Origin: Streptomyces tanashiensis
Lineage (GTDB): Bacteria > Actinomycetota > Actinomycetes > Streptomycetales > Streptomycetaceae
Length of the DNA stretch: 64,000 bases
Reading direction: 5' to 3'
NCBI RefSeq assembly: GCF_014648895.1
Contig: NZ_BMRZ01000017.1
Span: 62,001-126,000 of the forward strand
In this document: positions 24,546-32,992 of the stretch, in pieces
How the letters are laid out: the number at the start of each line of letters is the position of its first letter
How positions within the stretch are numbered: the stretch's first letter is position 1
Program-made: the position numbers and the translations under genes
The notes under the pieces: model-generated
Told to the model about the DNA's origin: nothing
What the model saw: only the letters and a program-made list of their open reading frames with translations
The model's database searches: none

Positions 24546-25832
24546 ATGACGGAACTGCTGGACAGCGGCGAACGGCTCGGGCGCGAGGAGCTGGCGGCCC
24601 TCCAGCTGGAGCGGCTGCGCGCGACCCTGCGCCACGCGTACGAGAACGTGGACTTCTACCGGCGCTCCTTCGACGCCGCCGGACTGACCCCGGACGACTG
24701 CCGTACGCTCGCGGACCTGTCCCGCTTCCCGTTCACCGCCAAGTCGGACCTGCGCGACCACTACCCCTTCGGCATGTTCGCCGTCGACCCGTCGCGGATC
24801 CGGCGGATCCACGCCTCCAGCGGCACCACCGGCCGCCCGACCGTCGTCGGCTACACCGAGGCCGACCTGGACATGTGGGCCGACGTGGTGGCCCGCTCCC
24901 TGCGCGCCGCCGGGGCGCGCCCCGGCCACAAGGTCCATGTGGCCTACGGATACGGTCTGTTCACCGGAGGACTGGGCGCCCACTACGGCGCGGAGCGCCT
25001 GGGGTGCACGGTGATCCCGGCCTCCGGCGGCATGACGGCCCGGCAGGTCCAGCTCATCCAGGACTTCCGGCCCGAGATCATCATGGTCACCCCCTCGTAC
25101 ATGCTGACCCTGCTCGACGAGTTCGAACGGCAGGGCGTGGACCCGCGGTCCACCTCGCTGAAGGTGGGCGTCTTCGGCGCCGAGCCGTGGACGGAGGAGA
25201 TGCGCAAGGAGATCGAGGAGCGGTTCGCGATCGACGCCGTCGACATCTACGGCCTCTCGGAGGTCATCGGCCCCGGCGTGGCCCAGGAGTGCGTGGAGAC
25301 CAAGGACGGCCTGCACATCTGGGAGGACCACTTCTACCCGGAGGTCGTGGACCCGTTCACCGGCGAGGTGCTGCCCGACGGGGAGGAGGGCGAGCTGGTC
25401 TTCACCTCGCTCACCAAGGAGGCCATGCCGGTGATCCGCTACCGGACCCGCGACCTCACCCGGCTCCTTCCCGGGACCGCGCGGGTGTTCCGCCGGATGG
25501 AGAAGGTCACCGGCCGCAGCGACGACATGATCATCCTGCGCGGGGTGAACCTCTTCCCCACCCAGATCGAGGAGATCGTGCTCCGCACCCCGGGCGTCGC
25601 CCCGCACTTCCAGCTGCGGCTGACCCGGGAGGGCCGGCTCGACGCCCTGACCGTGCGGGCCGAGGCCCGTCCGGACGCGACGCCGGAGGAGCGCGCGGAG
25701 GCGGCCCGGGCGGTCGCGGCCGCGGTGAAGGACGGGGTCGGCGTCTCGGTGGACGTGGAGGTGGTCGACCCGGAGACGCTGGAGCGCTCGGTGGGCAAGA
25801 TCAAGCGGATCGTGGACCTCCGGGGCGCGTAG
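24546..25832 (+). CDS. paaK: Phenylacetate-CoA ligase
   Basis: Activates phenylacetate to phenylacetyl-CoA with ATP, the entry step of aerobic phenylacetate degradation. The 428-aa length is typical. Motifs: IHASSGTTGRPTVVGYTEAD (A3 P-loop, about residues 93-112), YGYGLFTGGLGAHYGAERLGC, VGVFGAEPWTEEMRKEIE, DIYGLSEVIGPGVAQECV, and the C-terminal SVGKIKRIVDLR with the catalytic lysine. A palindromic operator lies just upstream. No paaABCDE oxygenase genes are in the window, so the downstream pathway must be elsewhere. The VOC protein gene follows after 23 bases. Confidence 0.95.
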   Translation: MTELLDSGERLGREELAALQLERLRATLRHAYENVDFYRRSFDAAGLTPDDCRTLADLSRFPFTAKSDLRDHYPFGMFAVDPSRIRRIHASSGTTGRPTVVGYTEADLDMWADVVARSLRAAGARPGHKVHVAYGYGLFTGGLGAHYGAERLGCTVIPASGGMTARQVQLIQDFRPEIIMVTPSYMLTLLDEFERQGVDPRSTSLKVGVFGAEPWTEEMRKEIEERFAIDAVDIYGLSEVIGPGVAQECVETKDGLHIWEDHFYPEVVDPFTGEVLPDGEEGELVFTSLTKEAMPVIRYRTRDLTRLLPGTARVFRRMEKVTGRSDDMIILRGVNLFPTQIEEIVLRTPGVAPHFQLRLTREGRLDALTVRAEARPDATPEERAEAARAVAAAVKDGVGVSVDVEVVDPETLERSVGKIKRIVDLRGA

Positions 25833-25855
25833 CCTGGAGGGAGGAGGTGGTTGCG

Positions 25856-26236
25856 ATGCTGTCGGACTCCCCCATAGCCGCGATCATTCCGGTCAATGAC
25901 ATGGACCGGGCCAAGCGCTTCTACTCGGAGACCCTCGGTCTGCCTCTCACCCGGGAGTCGGCCGAGGACACCCGGTACGAGTGCGGTGGAACGACGATCG
26001 GCCTCTACGAGACGCCCTACGGCGGCCAGGCCGGCCACACGCTGGCCAGCTGGAAGGTCGACGACCTCGACGGCGAGATGAAGGAGCTGCGCTCCAAGGG
26101 TGTCACCTTCGAGGAGTACGACCTGCCGGGCATCAAGACGGTCGACGGCGTGGCCGAGTCGGACACCATGCGGGGTGCCTGGTTCAAGGACAGCGAGGGC
26201 AACATTCTCTGCGTCGTGGAGGAGCGCAAGGGCTGA
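25856..26236 (+). CDS. VOC (glyoxalase/bleomycin-resistance fold) family protein
   Basis: A 126-aa protein with two beta-alpha-beta-beta-beta units: AAIIPVNDMDRAKRFYSETLGLPL, then RGAWFKDSEGNILCVVEE. FYSETLGL and the late FKDSEGN are the family's hallmarks. Metal ligands of a true glyoxalase are not obvious, so this could be a dioxygenase-like or binding member. The start at 25856 follows a strong GAGGAGG site (25841-25847). It sits 23 bases after paaK on the same strand, so it is probably cotranscribed; a role linked to phenylacetate is not established. Confidence 0.88.
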   Translation: MLSDSPIAAIIPVNDMDRAKRFYSETLGLPLTRESAEDTRYECGGTTIGLYETPYGGQAGHTLASWKVDDLDGEMKELRSKGVTFEEYDLPGIKTVDGVAESDTMRGAWFKDSEGNILCVVEERKG

Positions 26237-26272
26237 CGCACCCGCGCCGGGGGCACGGGGCGTCCCGCCGTG

Positions 26273-27781
26273 TCATGAGGCGCCGAAGCGGTCCCTCAGG
26301 TCCCTCTTGAGGATCTTTCCGCTGGCGTTGCGGGGAAGGGCGTCCACGAGGAAGACGCGCTTCGGTGCCTTGAAGTGGGCGAGGTTCTCGCGGGCGTGGT
26401 CGAGGAGTTCGGCCTCGGTGACCTCCCCGCGCGGGACCACGACGGCCGTGACCGCCTCGATCCAGCGCTCGTCGGGGAGGCCGATGACGGCCACCTCGGC
26501 GACCCCCGGGTGGGTGTAGAGCGCGTCCTCGACCTGACGCGAGGCGACGAGCACGCCACCGGAGTTGATGACGTCCTTCACCCGGTCGACGATCGTGAGA
26601 TAGCCCTCGGCGTCACGGACCGCGAGGTCCCCCGAGTGGAACCAGCCGCCCCGGAAGGCCTCCTTCGTCTCGTCGGGCTTGCGCCAGTAGCCGTCGCACA
26701 GCTGCGGGGAGCGGTAGACGATCTCGCCGGGAGTGCCGTCGGGGACGTCCTCGCCGTCCTCGCCGACGACGCGGGCCTCGACGTGGCGCACGGGACGGCC
26801 GCAGGAGTCCATCCGCCCCTCGTGCTCGTCGGGGCCGAGGACGGTGGCGAGCGGGCCGATCTCCGACTGGCCGAAGCAGTTGTAGAAGGCGAGCTCCGGG
26901 AGCCGGGCGCGCAGCCGTTCCAGGACCGGCACGGGCATGATCGAGGCCCCGTAGTAGGCCTTGCGCAGGGCGGAGAGATCGCGGTCGGCGAACCCCGGGT
27001 GGTTGGCGAGAGCGATCCAGACGGTCGGCGGGGCGAAGACGCTGTCGGCGCGGCCCGCCTCGATCAGGTCGAACAGGACGGCCGGGTCGGGTCCGTCGAC
27101 GAGGGTGTTCTCCGCGCCGACGGCGAGGTAGGGCAGCAGGAAGACGTGCATCTGCGCCGAGTGGTAGAGCGGCAGCGCGTGCACGGGCCGGTCGTCCTCG
27201 CGCAGGTCGAGCGCCTCGATCGCGCTCGCGTACTCGTGGACGAGCGCGTGGTGGGTCATCATCGCGCCCTTGGGCAGTGCGGTGGTGCCCGAGGTGTAGA
27301 GCAGCTGGACGTACTCGCGGGCGTCGCGGTCGGTGTCGTACGTGTCCGGCTCGGCGAGCGCGTCGAGGAGTGAACCGGGGGCGTCCCGCAGCGCCTTGAC
27401 CGGGAAGCCGTCCGGGACGCGGTCCGCGAGGGCGGGGTCGGCGAGCACCAGCGAGGCGTCCGACTGCTCCAGGATGTACGTGAGGTCGTCGCCGGTCAGG
27501 TGGTGGTTCACCGGCACGTGGATCAGGCCGGCCCGGGAGCAGGCGAGGAACGCGATGAGATAGGCGTCCGAGTTGTGGCCGTAGGTCGCGACCCGGGCGG
27601 CGTCGGGCAGGCCGAGGCCGTGGCGCGGCTCCCGCAGCACGGCGGCGGCGGTGGAGACGGCGGCGTCCAGCTCCGCGTACGTCCAGGTCCGGTCGGCGTA
27701 CCGGAGGGCGATCCGGTCGGGCACGCGCTGGGCGCTCATGCGCAGGACACCGTCGACGGCGCGGCTGAGGAGTCGATCCAT
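26273..27781 (-). CDS. Acyl-CoA synthetase (AMP-forming, FadD-like)
   Basis: A 502-aa ANL-superfamily ligase. A3 motif LLYTSGTTALPKGAMMTH (about residues 159-176), A5 NCFGQSEIGPLA (~295), A7/A8 WFHSGDLAVRDAEGYLTIVDRVKDVINSGG as two adjacent blocks (~375-405), and A10 NASGKILKRDLR near the end are all intact. It should activate a fatty or aryl acid. The ATG at 27781 begins the conserved N-terminus MDRLLSRAVDGVLRMSAQR. It is divergent from the secreted acylase with a 114-base promoter region. One possible link is that the acylase frees an acid that this enzyme activates; that is inference. Confidence 0.93.
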   Translation of the reverse strand: MDRLLSRAVDGVLRMSAQRVPDRIALRYADRTWTYAELDAAVSTAAAVLREPRHGLGLPDAARVATYGHNSDAYLIAFLACSRAGLIHVPVNHHLTGDDLTYILEQSDASLVLADPALADRVPDGFPVKALRDAPGSLLDALAEPDTYDTDRDAREYVQLLYTSGTTALPKGAMMTHHALVHEYASAIEALDLREDDRPVHALPLYHSAQMHVFLLPYLAVGAENTLVDGPDPAVLFDLIEAGRADSVFAPPTVWIALANHPGFADRDLSALRKAYYGASIMPVPVLERLRARLPELAFYNCFGQSEIGPLATVLGPDEHEGRMDSCGRPVRHVEARVVGEDGEDVPDGTPGEIVYRSPQLCDGYWRKPDETKEAFRGGWFHSGDLAVRDAEGYLTIVDRVKDVINSGGVLVASRQVEDALYTHPGVAEVAVIGLPDERWIEAVTAVVVPRGEVTEAELLDHARENLAHFKAPKRVFLVDALPRNASGKILKRDLRDRFGAS

Positions 27782-27895
27782 GCGGTGATCCTCGGCGCGG
27801 GGAGGGCGGAAGGTCAAGTACCGCGCGGCGCGGCGTACATGCCCGGACCTCGGATACCGAACGGGATGTTGACAAGGGGGCGTGCAACTGCGTGC

Positions 27896-30385
27896 ATGGT
27901 CCAACCCGCAGTGCTCATCAGCCCGTTGGGAGGCATCTTGCACCTCCGTACCCGTCTGAAACACCTGGCGCTCACCGGCGCGGCCCTCGCCGTCGTCACG
28001 GCCTCGCTGCCCGGCGCGGCGGCCGCCGACTCCGGGGACCGGGGCCGCCATCCCTCCGACCGGGGTCTGTCGGCCGTCATCCGCTACACCGAGTACGGCA
28101 TCCCGCACATCGTGGCCAAGGACTACGCGAACCTCGGCTTCGGCACGGGCTGGGCCCAGGCCGCCGACCAGGTCTGTGTGCTCGCCGACGGCTTCCTGAC
28201 CGTGAACGGCGAACGCTCCCGGTACTTCGGCCCGGACGCCGCCCCCGACGGCTCGCTCTCCTCCGCCACGACGAACCTCTCCAGCGACCTGTACTTCCGC
28301 GGCGTCAAGGACGCCGGCACCGTCGAGGACCTGCTCGGCACGCCGGCACCGGCCGGGCCGAGCCGCGACCTCAAGGAGCTGATGCGCGGCTGGGCGGCCG
28401 GGTACAACGCCTGGCTGCGGAAGAACCGCGTCACCGATCCGGCCTGCGCGAACGCCGACTGGGTCCGTCCGGTGACCGCCCTCGACGTGGCCCGGCGCGG
28501 CTTCGCCGTCTCGGTGCTCGGCGGACAGGGCAGGGCCGTGGACGGCATCACCGCCGCCCGGCCGCCGGCCTCTCCCCCCTCGGCCGCGCGCCCGGCCGCC
28601 GGCTCGGGGGCCACCGCCCGGAAGGCCGACGGACCGTCGGTGCCCGGCCCGGAGGCGCCCGACCCGGACCGTACGGCCGAGGCCGCACGGGAACTGTTCG
28701 CTCCCGAGAACGCCACCATGGGTTCCAACGCCGTCGCGTTCTCCGGGGCCACGACCGCGAACGGGCGCGGACTGCTCCTGGGGAACCCGCACTACCCCTG
28801 GCAGGGCGGCCGCCGGTTCTGGCATTCGCAGCAGACCATCCCGGGCGAGCTGAACGTCTCCGGCGCCTCGCTCCTCGGCACGACCGTCGTCAGCATCGGC
28901 TTCAACGACAAGGTCGCCTGGAGCCACACCGTCGCCACCGGGGTGCCGCTCAACCTGCACCAGCTGACGCTCGCGCCCGGCGACCCGACCTCGTACCTCG
29001 TGGACGGCAGGCCGGAGCGGATGACCCCGCGCGAGGTCACCGTGGCCGTCAAGGGCGGCGCCCCCGTCACCCGTACCCAGTGGTGGACCCGGTACGGACC
29101 CGTCGTCGGCGGCCTCGGCGCACAGCTGCCGCTGCCCTGGACCGCGACCACGGCGTACGCGCTGAACGACCCCAACGCCGCCAACCTGCGCGGCTCCGAC
29201 ACCGCGCTCGGCTTCGGCAGGGCCCGGTCCGCACGGGACATCGCCGACACCCTGAGGCGCACGCAGGGGCTGCCCTGGGTGAACACGATCGCGGCGGACT
29301 CGGCGGGCCACTCGCTCTTCACCCAGTCCCAGGTGCTCCCCCGGATCACCGACGAGCTCGCGGCGCGCTGCTCCACCCCGCTCGGCCGGGCCACCTACCC
29401 GGCCTCGGGCGTCGCCGTGCTCGACGGTTCACGGTCGGACTGCGCGCTGGGATCCGACCCCGACGCGGTGCAGCCGGGCGTCTTCGGCCCGGCGCGGATG
29501 CCGGTCCTGCGGGACACCCCGTACGTGGAGAACTCCAACGACAGCGCCTGGCTGGCCAACGCCGACCGGCCGCTGACCGGCTACGAGCGGATCTTCGGCA
29601 CGGTCGCGACCCCGCGCTCGCTGCGCACCCGGGGCGGGATCGAGGACGTGTCGGCGATGGCGGACCGGGGCCGGCTCACGGTGGCCGACCTCCAGCGCCA
29701 GCAGTTCGCGAACCGGGCGCCGGCCGGTGACATGGCGGCGGCCGACGCGGCGAAGGCCTGCGCGTCGGTGCTGCCGGAGGACCCGGAGGTCTGCCGGGTG
29801 ATCGGGGCCTGGGACCGGACGGTGAACACCGACAGCCGGGGCGCGCTGCTCTTCGACCGGTTCTGGCGGAAGTTCACCGGCACGGTGAAACCGGCCGACC
29901 AGTGGAAGGTGCCGTTCTCGGCGGCCGACCCGGTCCGCACCCCGCACACCCTGAACACGGAGGCGCCCGGCTTCGCGCAGGCCCTCGTGGACGCGGCGGC
30001 GGAGCTGCGGGCGGCGGGCATCGCGCTGGACGCGCCGCTCGGCGCCCACCAGTTCGTCGTACGGAACGGGGAGCGGATCCCGGTGAGCGGCGGGACCGAG
30101 TCGCTGGGCGTCTGGAACAAGGCCGAGCCCGTGTGGAACGCGGCGGGCGGCGGCTATGTGGAGGTGGCGCACGGGACCAGCCATGTGCAGGCCGTGGGCT
30201 GGGACGGCAGCCGCTGCCCCGTGGCCCGCACCCTGCTCTCGTACTCCCAGTCGTCGAACCCGGCGTCGCCGCACTACAGCGACCAGACCCGGCTGTACGC
30301 GGGCGAGCGCTGGGTGACCTCCCGGTTCTGCGAGAAGGACATCCTGCGCTCGCCCGGCCTGCGGGTGGTGGTCGTCAGGGGCTGA
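27896..30385 (+). CDS. Secreted penicillin-acylase-family (Ntn) amidohydrolase
   Basis: An 829-aa Ntn-hydrolase precursor of the penicillin/acyl-homoserine-lactone acylase family, which hydrolyses amide bonds. A Sec signal peptide (RTRLKHLALTGAALAVVTA, cleavage near AAAAD) is followed by the alpha subunit (YTEYGIPHIVAKDYANLGFG). A Pro/Ala-rich spacer (~220-265) precedes the beta subunit, which begins at Ser277 in ENATMGSNAVAF, the expected autocatalytic nucleophile. NPHYPW and FNDKVAWSHTV are conserved beta-subunit motifs. Start is uncertain: ATG 27896 is given; a TTG at 27938 behind GGGAGG also fits. It is divergent from an acyl-CoA synthetase. Its 3' end lies in a 20-bp tandem repeat. Substrate unknown. 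Confidence 0.9.
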   Translation: MVQPAVLISPLGGILHLRTRLKHLALTGAALAVVTASLPGAAAADSGDRGRHPSDRGLSAVIRYTEYGIPHIVAKDYANLGFGTGWAQAADQVCVLADGFLTVNGERSRYFGPDAAPDGSLSSATTNLSSDLYFRGVKDAGTVEDLLGTPAPAGPSRDLKELMRGWAAGYNAWLRKNRVTDPACANADWVRPVTALDVARRGFAVSVLGGQGRAVDGITAARPPASPPSAARPAAGSGATARKADGPSVPGPEAPDPDRTAEAARELFAPENATMGSNAVAFSGATTANGRGLLLGNPHYPWQGGRRFWHSQQTIPGELNVSGASLLGTTVVSIGFNDKVAWSHTVATGVPLNLHQLTLAPGDPTSYLVDGRPERMTPREVTVAVKGGAPVTRTQWWTRYGPVVGGLGAQLPLPWTATTAYALNDPNAANLRGSDTALGFGRARSARDIADTLRRTQGLPWVNTIAADSAGHSLFTQSQVLPRITDELAARCSTPLGRATYPASGVAVLDGSRSDCALGSDPDAVQPGVFGPARMPVLRDTPYVENSNDSAWLANADRPLTGYERIFGTVATPRSLRTRGGIEDVSAMADRGRLTVADLQRQQFANRAPAGDMAAADAAKACASVLPEDPEVCRVIGAWDRTVNTDSRGALLFDRFWRKFTGTVKPADQWKVPFSAADPVRTPHTLNTEAPGFAQALVDAAAELRAAGIALDAPLGAHQFVVRNGERIPVSGGTESLGVWNKAEPVWNAAGGGYVEVAHGTSHVQAVGWDGSRCPVARTLLSYSQSSNPASPHYSDQTRLYAGERWVTSRFCEKDILRSPGLRVVVVRG

Positions 30386-30469
30386 GCGGGTCCGTCAGGG
30401 GCTGACCTGGTCCGTCACGGGCTGAACCGGTCCGTCACGGGCGCTGAACCGGTCCGTCACGGGCTGAAC
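30371..30469. repeat. Imperfect ~20-bp tandem repeat spanning two convergent gene ends
   Basis: About five copies of a unit close to GGTCCGTCACGGGCTGAACC run head to tail: a partial copy from 30371, then copies at 30389, 30409, 30429 (two bases longer) and 30451. The stops of both the acylase (30383-30385) and the antiporter (30457-30459) lie inside copies, because the unit contains TGA forward and TCA (TGA in reverse). Confidence 0.85.
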
Positions 30470-31554
30470 GACAGGAACACGAAGGCGGCGAAGATCGAGA
30501 GATGGACGCCGCCCTGGAGGAGGGTGGCCCGTCCGGGCACCACGGTCAGGGCGCTCACCACACCGGTGAGGGCGAGCAGGACCATGTGGAGCGGTCCCAG
30601 ACCGAGCACCAGGGGCCCGGACAGCCAGATCGAGGCGAGCGCGATCGCCGGAATCGTCAGGCCGATGCTGGCGATCGCGGAGCCGTAGGCGAGGTTGAGG
30701 CTGGTCTGCATGCGGTCCCTGCGGGCCGCGCGGACGGCGGCGAGGGTCTCGGGCAGCAGCACCATCAGGGCGATGACGACACCGACGACCGCCTTGGGCA
30801 GGCCCGCCGACTCGACGCCGTCCTCGATGGTGGGCGAGATCAGCTTGGCGTTGCCGACGACGGCGACGAGGGCGAGGACGAGGAGGCCGAGGCTGGTCCA
30901 GGCATCGCGCCGGGACGGCGGGTCGGCATGGTCGTCCTCCGTCTCCTGCCCGGGACGCTCCACGGGCAGGAAGTAGTCCCGGTGCCGGAAGGTCTGGACG
31001 CCGACGAACACCGCGTACAGGCAGAGGGAGGAGACGGCGGCGAAGGCGAGCTGGGCGGAGGAGAACTCGGGGCCCGGGTGGCTCGTGGTGAAGGTCGGCA
31101 GGACCAGGGTCATCGTCGCCAGGGTGCAGACGGTGGCGAGCGCGCCGCCGGAGCCCTCGGCGTTGAAGACCGCGACCCGGTTGCGGAGGGCGGCGACGAG
31201 GAGGGACAGGCCGACGATGCCGTTGCAGGTGATCATGACGGCGGCGAAGACCGTGTCGCGGGCGTAGGTCGAGGTCTTCTCGCCGCCTCCCGCCATCAGG
31301 GTGACGATGAGTCCGACCTCGATGACGGTGACGGCCACGGCGAGGACGAGCGAGCCGAAGGGTTCGCCGACGCGGTGGGCGATGACCTCGGCGTGGTGGA
31401 CCGCCGCGAGGACGGCGGTCATGAGGCAGAGGGCGATGAGCCCGACGGCGAAGCCCGGGAGGTCGCGCCCCCAGGCCGCGACAAGCACAAGCGCGGCCAC
31501 CACCGGCCCCCAGGTGGTCCACTGCCGTGTCACTGACGCCGTGCTCGAACTCAT
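30457..31554 (-). CDS. Ca2+/H+ antiporter-type cation exchanger (ChaA/CaCA family)
   Basis: A 365-aa integral membrane protein with about eleven hydrophobic segments. The alpha-repeat motif VGEPFGSLVLAVAVTVIEVGLIVTL (about residues 45-68) is almost diagnostic for ChaA-like cation/proton antiporters, and the second alpha repeat reads VVIALMVLLPETLAAVRAA to AYGSAIASIGLTIPAIA. It should export Ca2+ or Na+/K+ in exchange for protons. The acidic hydrophilic loop (~205-225, ETEDDHADPPSRRD) lies between the halves. ATG at 31554. The MarR gene ends 40 bases upstream on the same strand, so the two may be cotranscribed. The gene ends inside the tandem repeat shared with the acylase. Confidence 0.9.
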   Translation of the reverse strand: MSSSTASVTRQWTTWGPVVAALVLVAAWGRDLPGFAVGLIALCLMTAVLAAVHHAEVIAHRVGEPFGSLVLAVAVTVIEVGLIVTLMAGGGEKTSTYARDTVFAAVMITCNGIVGLSLLVAALRNRVAVFNAEGSGGALATVCTLATMTLVLPTFTTSHPGPEFSSAQLAFAAVSSLCLYAVFVGVQTFRHRDYFLPVERPGQETEDDHADPPSRRDAWTSLGLLVLALVAVVGNAKLISPTIEDGVESAGLPKAVVGVVIALMVLLPETLAAVRAARRDRMQTSLNLAYGSAIASIGLTIPAIALASIWLSGPLVLGLGPLHMVLLALTGVVSALTVVPGRATLLQGGVHLSIFAAFVFLSFSP

Positions 31555-31594
31555 GATCCGCATCCTGCCACAAGGGGGCTTTCGCCCGTTTCGT

Positions 31595-32077
31595 TCAGTC
31601 GTCGTGGTCGGCGAGACCGCGCTCGTACGCGGCGAGGGTCTCGACGAACATCTGCCGTTCGGCCGGGCCGAGCGGCGCGAGGGCCGCGCGCCAGGCGCCG
31701 GCACTGCGACCCAGCCAGCCGTCGATGGCGGGGCGGTGCGCCTCGGCGATGGAGACGATCTTGCGCCGCCGGTCGGCGGGATCCTCGGCCCGCTCCAGGA
31801 CCCCCTTCTTCGCGAGGTCGCCGACCATCAGGCTCACCGTGGTCGGGGCGACCTCCAGCCGGGCCGCCAGCTCGTTGACCCCGAGCGGCCCGTCGAAGAG
31901 CAGATAGGCGAGCAGGGAGAGGTGGCGCGGCGCGAGGGTGAGGGACTGCAACTCCTCGGGGATCCTGATGCGCTTGACCCGCCCGACCATCCGGGGCATG
32001 AGCAGCAGCAGCGTCCGGACGGCGTCGTCCACGTCCGGCCCGTCGGCGCGCCCGTCGCCGTTGTCCGCGATTGACAC
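31595..32077 (-). CDS. MarR-family transcriptional regulator
   Basis: A 160-aa winged-helix protein: LAPRHLSLLAYLLFDGPLGVNELAARLEVAPTTVSLMVGDLAKKGVLERAEDPADRRRKIVSIA is split over helix-turn-helix and wing, with the DRRRK wing motif typical of MarR. Such proteins repress as dimers and release DNA on binding phenolic or oxidising signals. The GTG start at 32077 follows GGAGGG. It is divergent from the Ddn-hemerythrin gene; the 17-bp perfect palindrome at 32098-32114 between them is the likely operator for both genes. The cation antiporter lies downstream. Confidence 0.92.
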   Translation of the reverse strand: MSIADNGDGRADGPDVDDAVRTLLLLMPRMVGRVKRIRIPEELQSLTLAPRHLSLLAYLLFDGPLGVNELAARLEVAPTTVSLMVGDLAKKGVLERAEDPADRRRKIVSIAEAHRPAIDGWLGRSAGAWRAALAPLGPAERQMFVETLAAYERGLADHDD

Positions 32078-32097
32078 CCTGCACCCTCCGATTTAGC

Positions 32098-32114
32098 TTT
32101 GCTTTCAAAGCAAA
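32098..32114. promoter_or_regulatory. Perfect palindromic MarR operator
   Basis: TTTGCTTT-C-AAAGCAAA, a perfect 8-bp inverted repeat around one base, lies in a very AT-rich patch between the MarR gene (start 32077) and the Ddn-hemerythrin gene (start 32153). Its size and symmetry match MarR-type operators. Confidence 0.75.
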
Positions 32115-32152
32115 TAGATCTGTCGTGATCGATGCTACCGAAGGGCACCGTC

Positions 32153-32992
32153 ATGTCCGATTTCAACCAGCAGGTCATCGAGGAGTTCCGCGCCAACGGC
32201 GGCCGCGTGGGCGGGATGTTCGAAGGCGCCTCCTTACTCCTCCTCACCACGACCGGCGCCCGCAGCGGACGCCCCCACACCAACCCGGTCGTGTTCGTCC
32301 GCGACGGAGCCCGGCTCCTCGTCTTCGCGTCGAACGCCGGCGGACCGAAGCACCCGGCCTGGTTCCACAACCTCCGCGCCGACCCCCACCTGACCGTCGA
32401 GCTCGGCACCGCCGAGGGGACCGTCGAACGCTTCGCGGCGCGGGCGGTCGTGACCGAGGGCGGGGAGCGGGACCGGCTGTACGCCGAGCAGTCCGCCCGG
32501 GATCCCGCGTTCGCCGCCTACCAGGCCGGCACGGACCGGATCATCCCCGTCGTCGCGCTGCACCGCGTGGACCTCACGGACCCCGCGCGGCACCGGGCGA
32601 TCGCCGCCCACCTCGTGAAGGTCCACGACGAGCTCCGCGCCGAACTCGCCGCGCTCCGCGAGGGCCTGGACTCTCCCGCGCCCACACTCGGGCGGCAGCT
32701 CGCCCGCCACTGCCTCACCTTCTGCGGCGCGCTCCACGCCCACCACCACAACGAGGACAGCGTCTTCGACCTCCTGGAGGGGCAGTTCCCGGACCTCGCC
32801 GACTCCCTGGACCGGATGCGTCGGGAGCACCGCGTCGTCGCCCGGACGGTCGACGAACTGGAGGCCCTCCTCGCCTCCGGCGCCGCCCCGGAGACCCTGC
32901 GCCCCGAGGTCGACCGCCTGGCGGCGCGCCTGGAGGAGCACTTCGCGTACGAGGAGTCCCAGCTGCTCCCGGCCCTGGCACCGGAAGGCTGA
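32153..32992 (+). CDS. Deazaflavin-dependent nitroreductase-like / hemerythrin fusion protein (contains a TTA codon)
   Basis: A 279-aa two-domain protein. Residues ~1-135 match the F420/deazaflavin-dependent nitroreductase (Ddn, DUF385) family: LLLLTTTGARSGRPHTNPVVFVRDG, then ASNAGGPKHPAWFHNLRADP. Residues ~145-279 form a hemerythrin HHE domain with iron ligands likely in HLVKVHDEL, HAHHHNEDSVF, MRREHRVV and HFAYEESQLLPAL. A redox or oxygen-linked reductase is the inference. The Leu codon at 32234-32236 is TTA, so translation should need bldA tRNA. The ATG at 32153 (MSDFNQQVIEEF) is preferred to 32132. Divergent MarR repressor; ends directly against the convergent acyl-CoA synthetase gene. 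Confidence 0.9.
   Translation: MSDFNQQVIEEFRANGGRVGGMFEGASLLLLTTTGARSGRPHTNPVVFVRDGARLLVFASNAGGPKHPAWFHNLRADPHLTVELGTAEGTVERFAARAVVTEGGERDRLYAEQSARDPAFAAYQAGTDRIIPVVALHRVDLTDPARHRAIAAHLVKVHDELRAELAALREGLDSPAPTLGRQLARHCLTFCGALHAHHHNEDSVFDLLEGQFPDLADSLDRMRREHRVVARTVDELEALLASGAAPETLRPEVDRLAARLEEHFAYEESQLLPALAPEG

Noticed and set aside
27869..27898. TTGACA as a -35 box for the secreted acylase
   Set aside because: No convincing -10 hexamer at the right distance, and the start codon itself is uncertain.
31576..31587. Small GGGC-TTTC-GCCC hairpin between the MarR and antiporter genes
   Set aside because: Only 4 bp of stem and no T-run in the direction of transcription; too weak to call a terminator.
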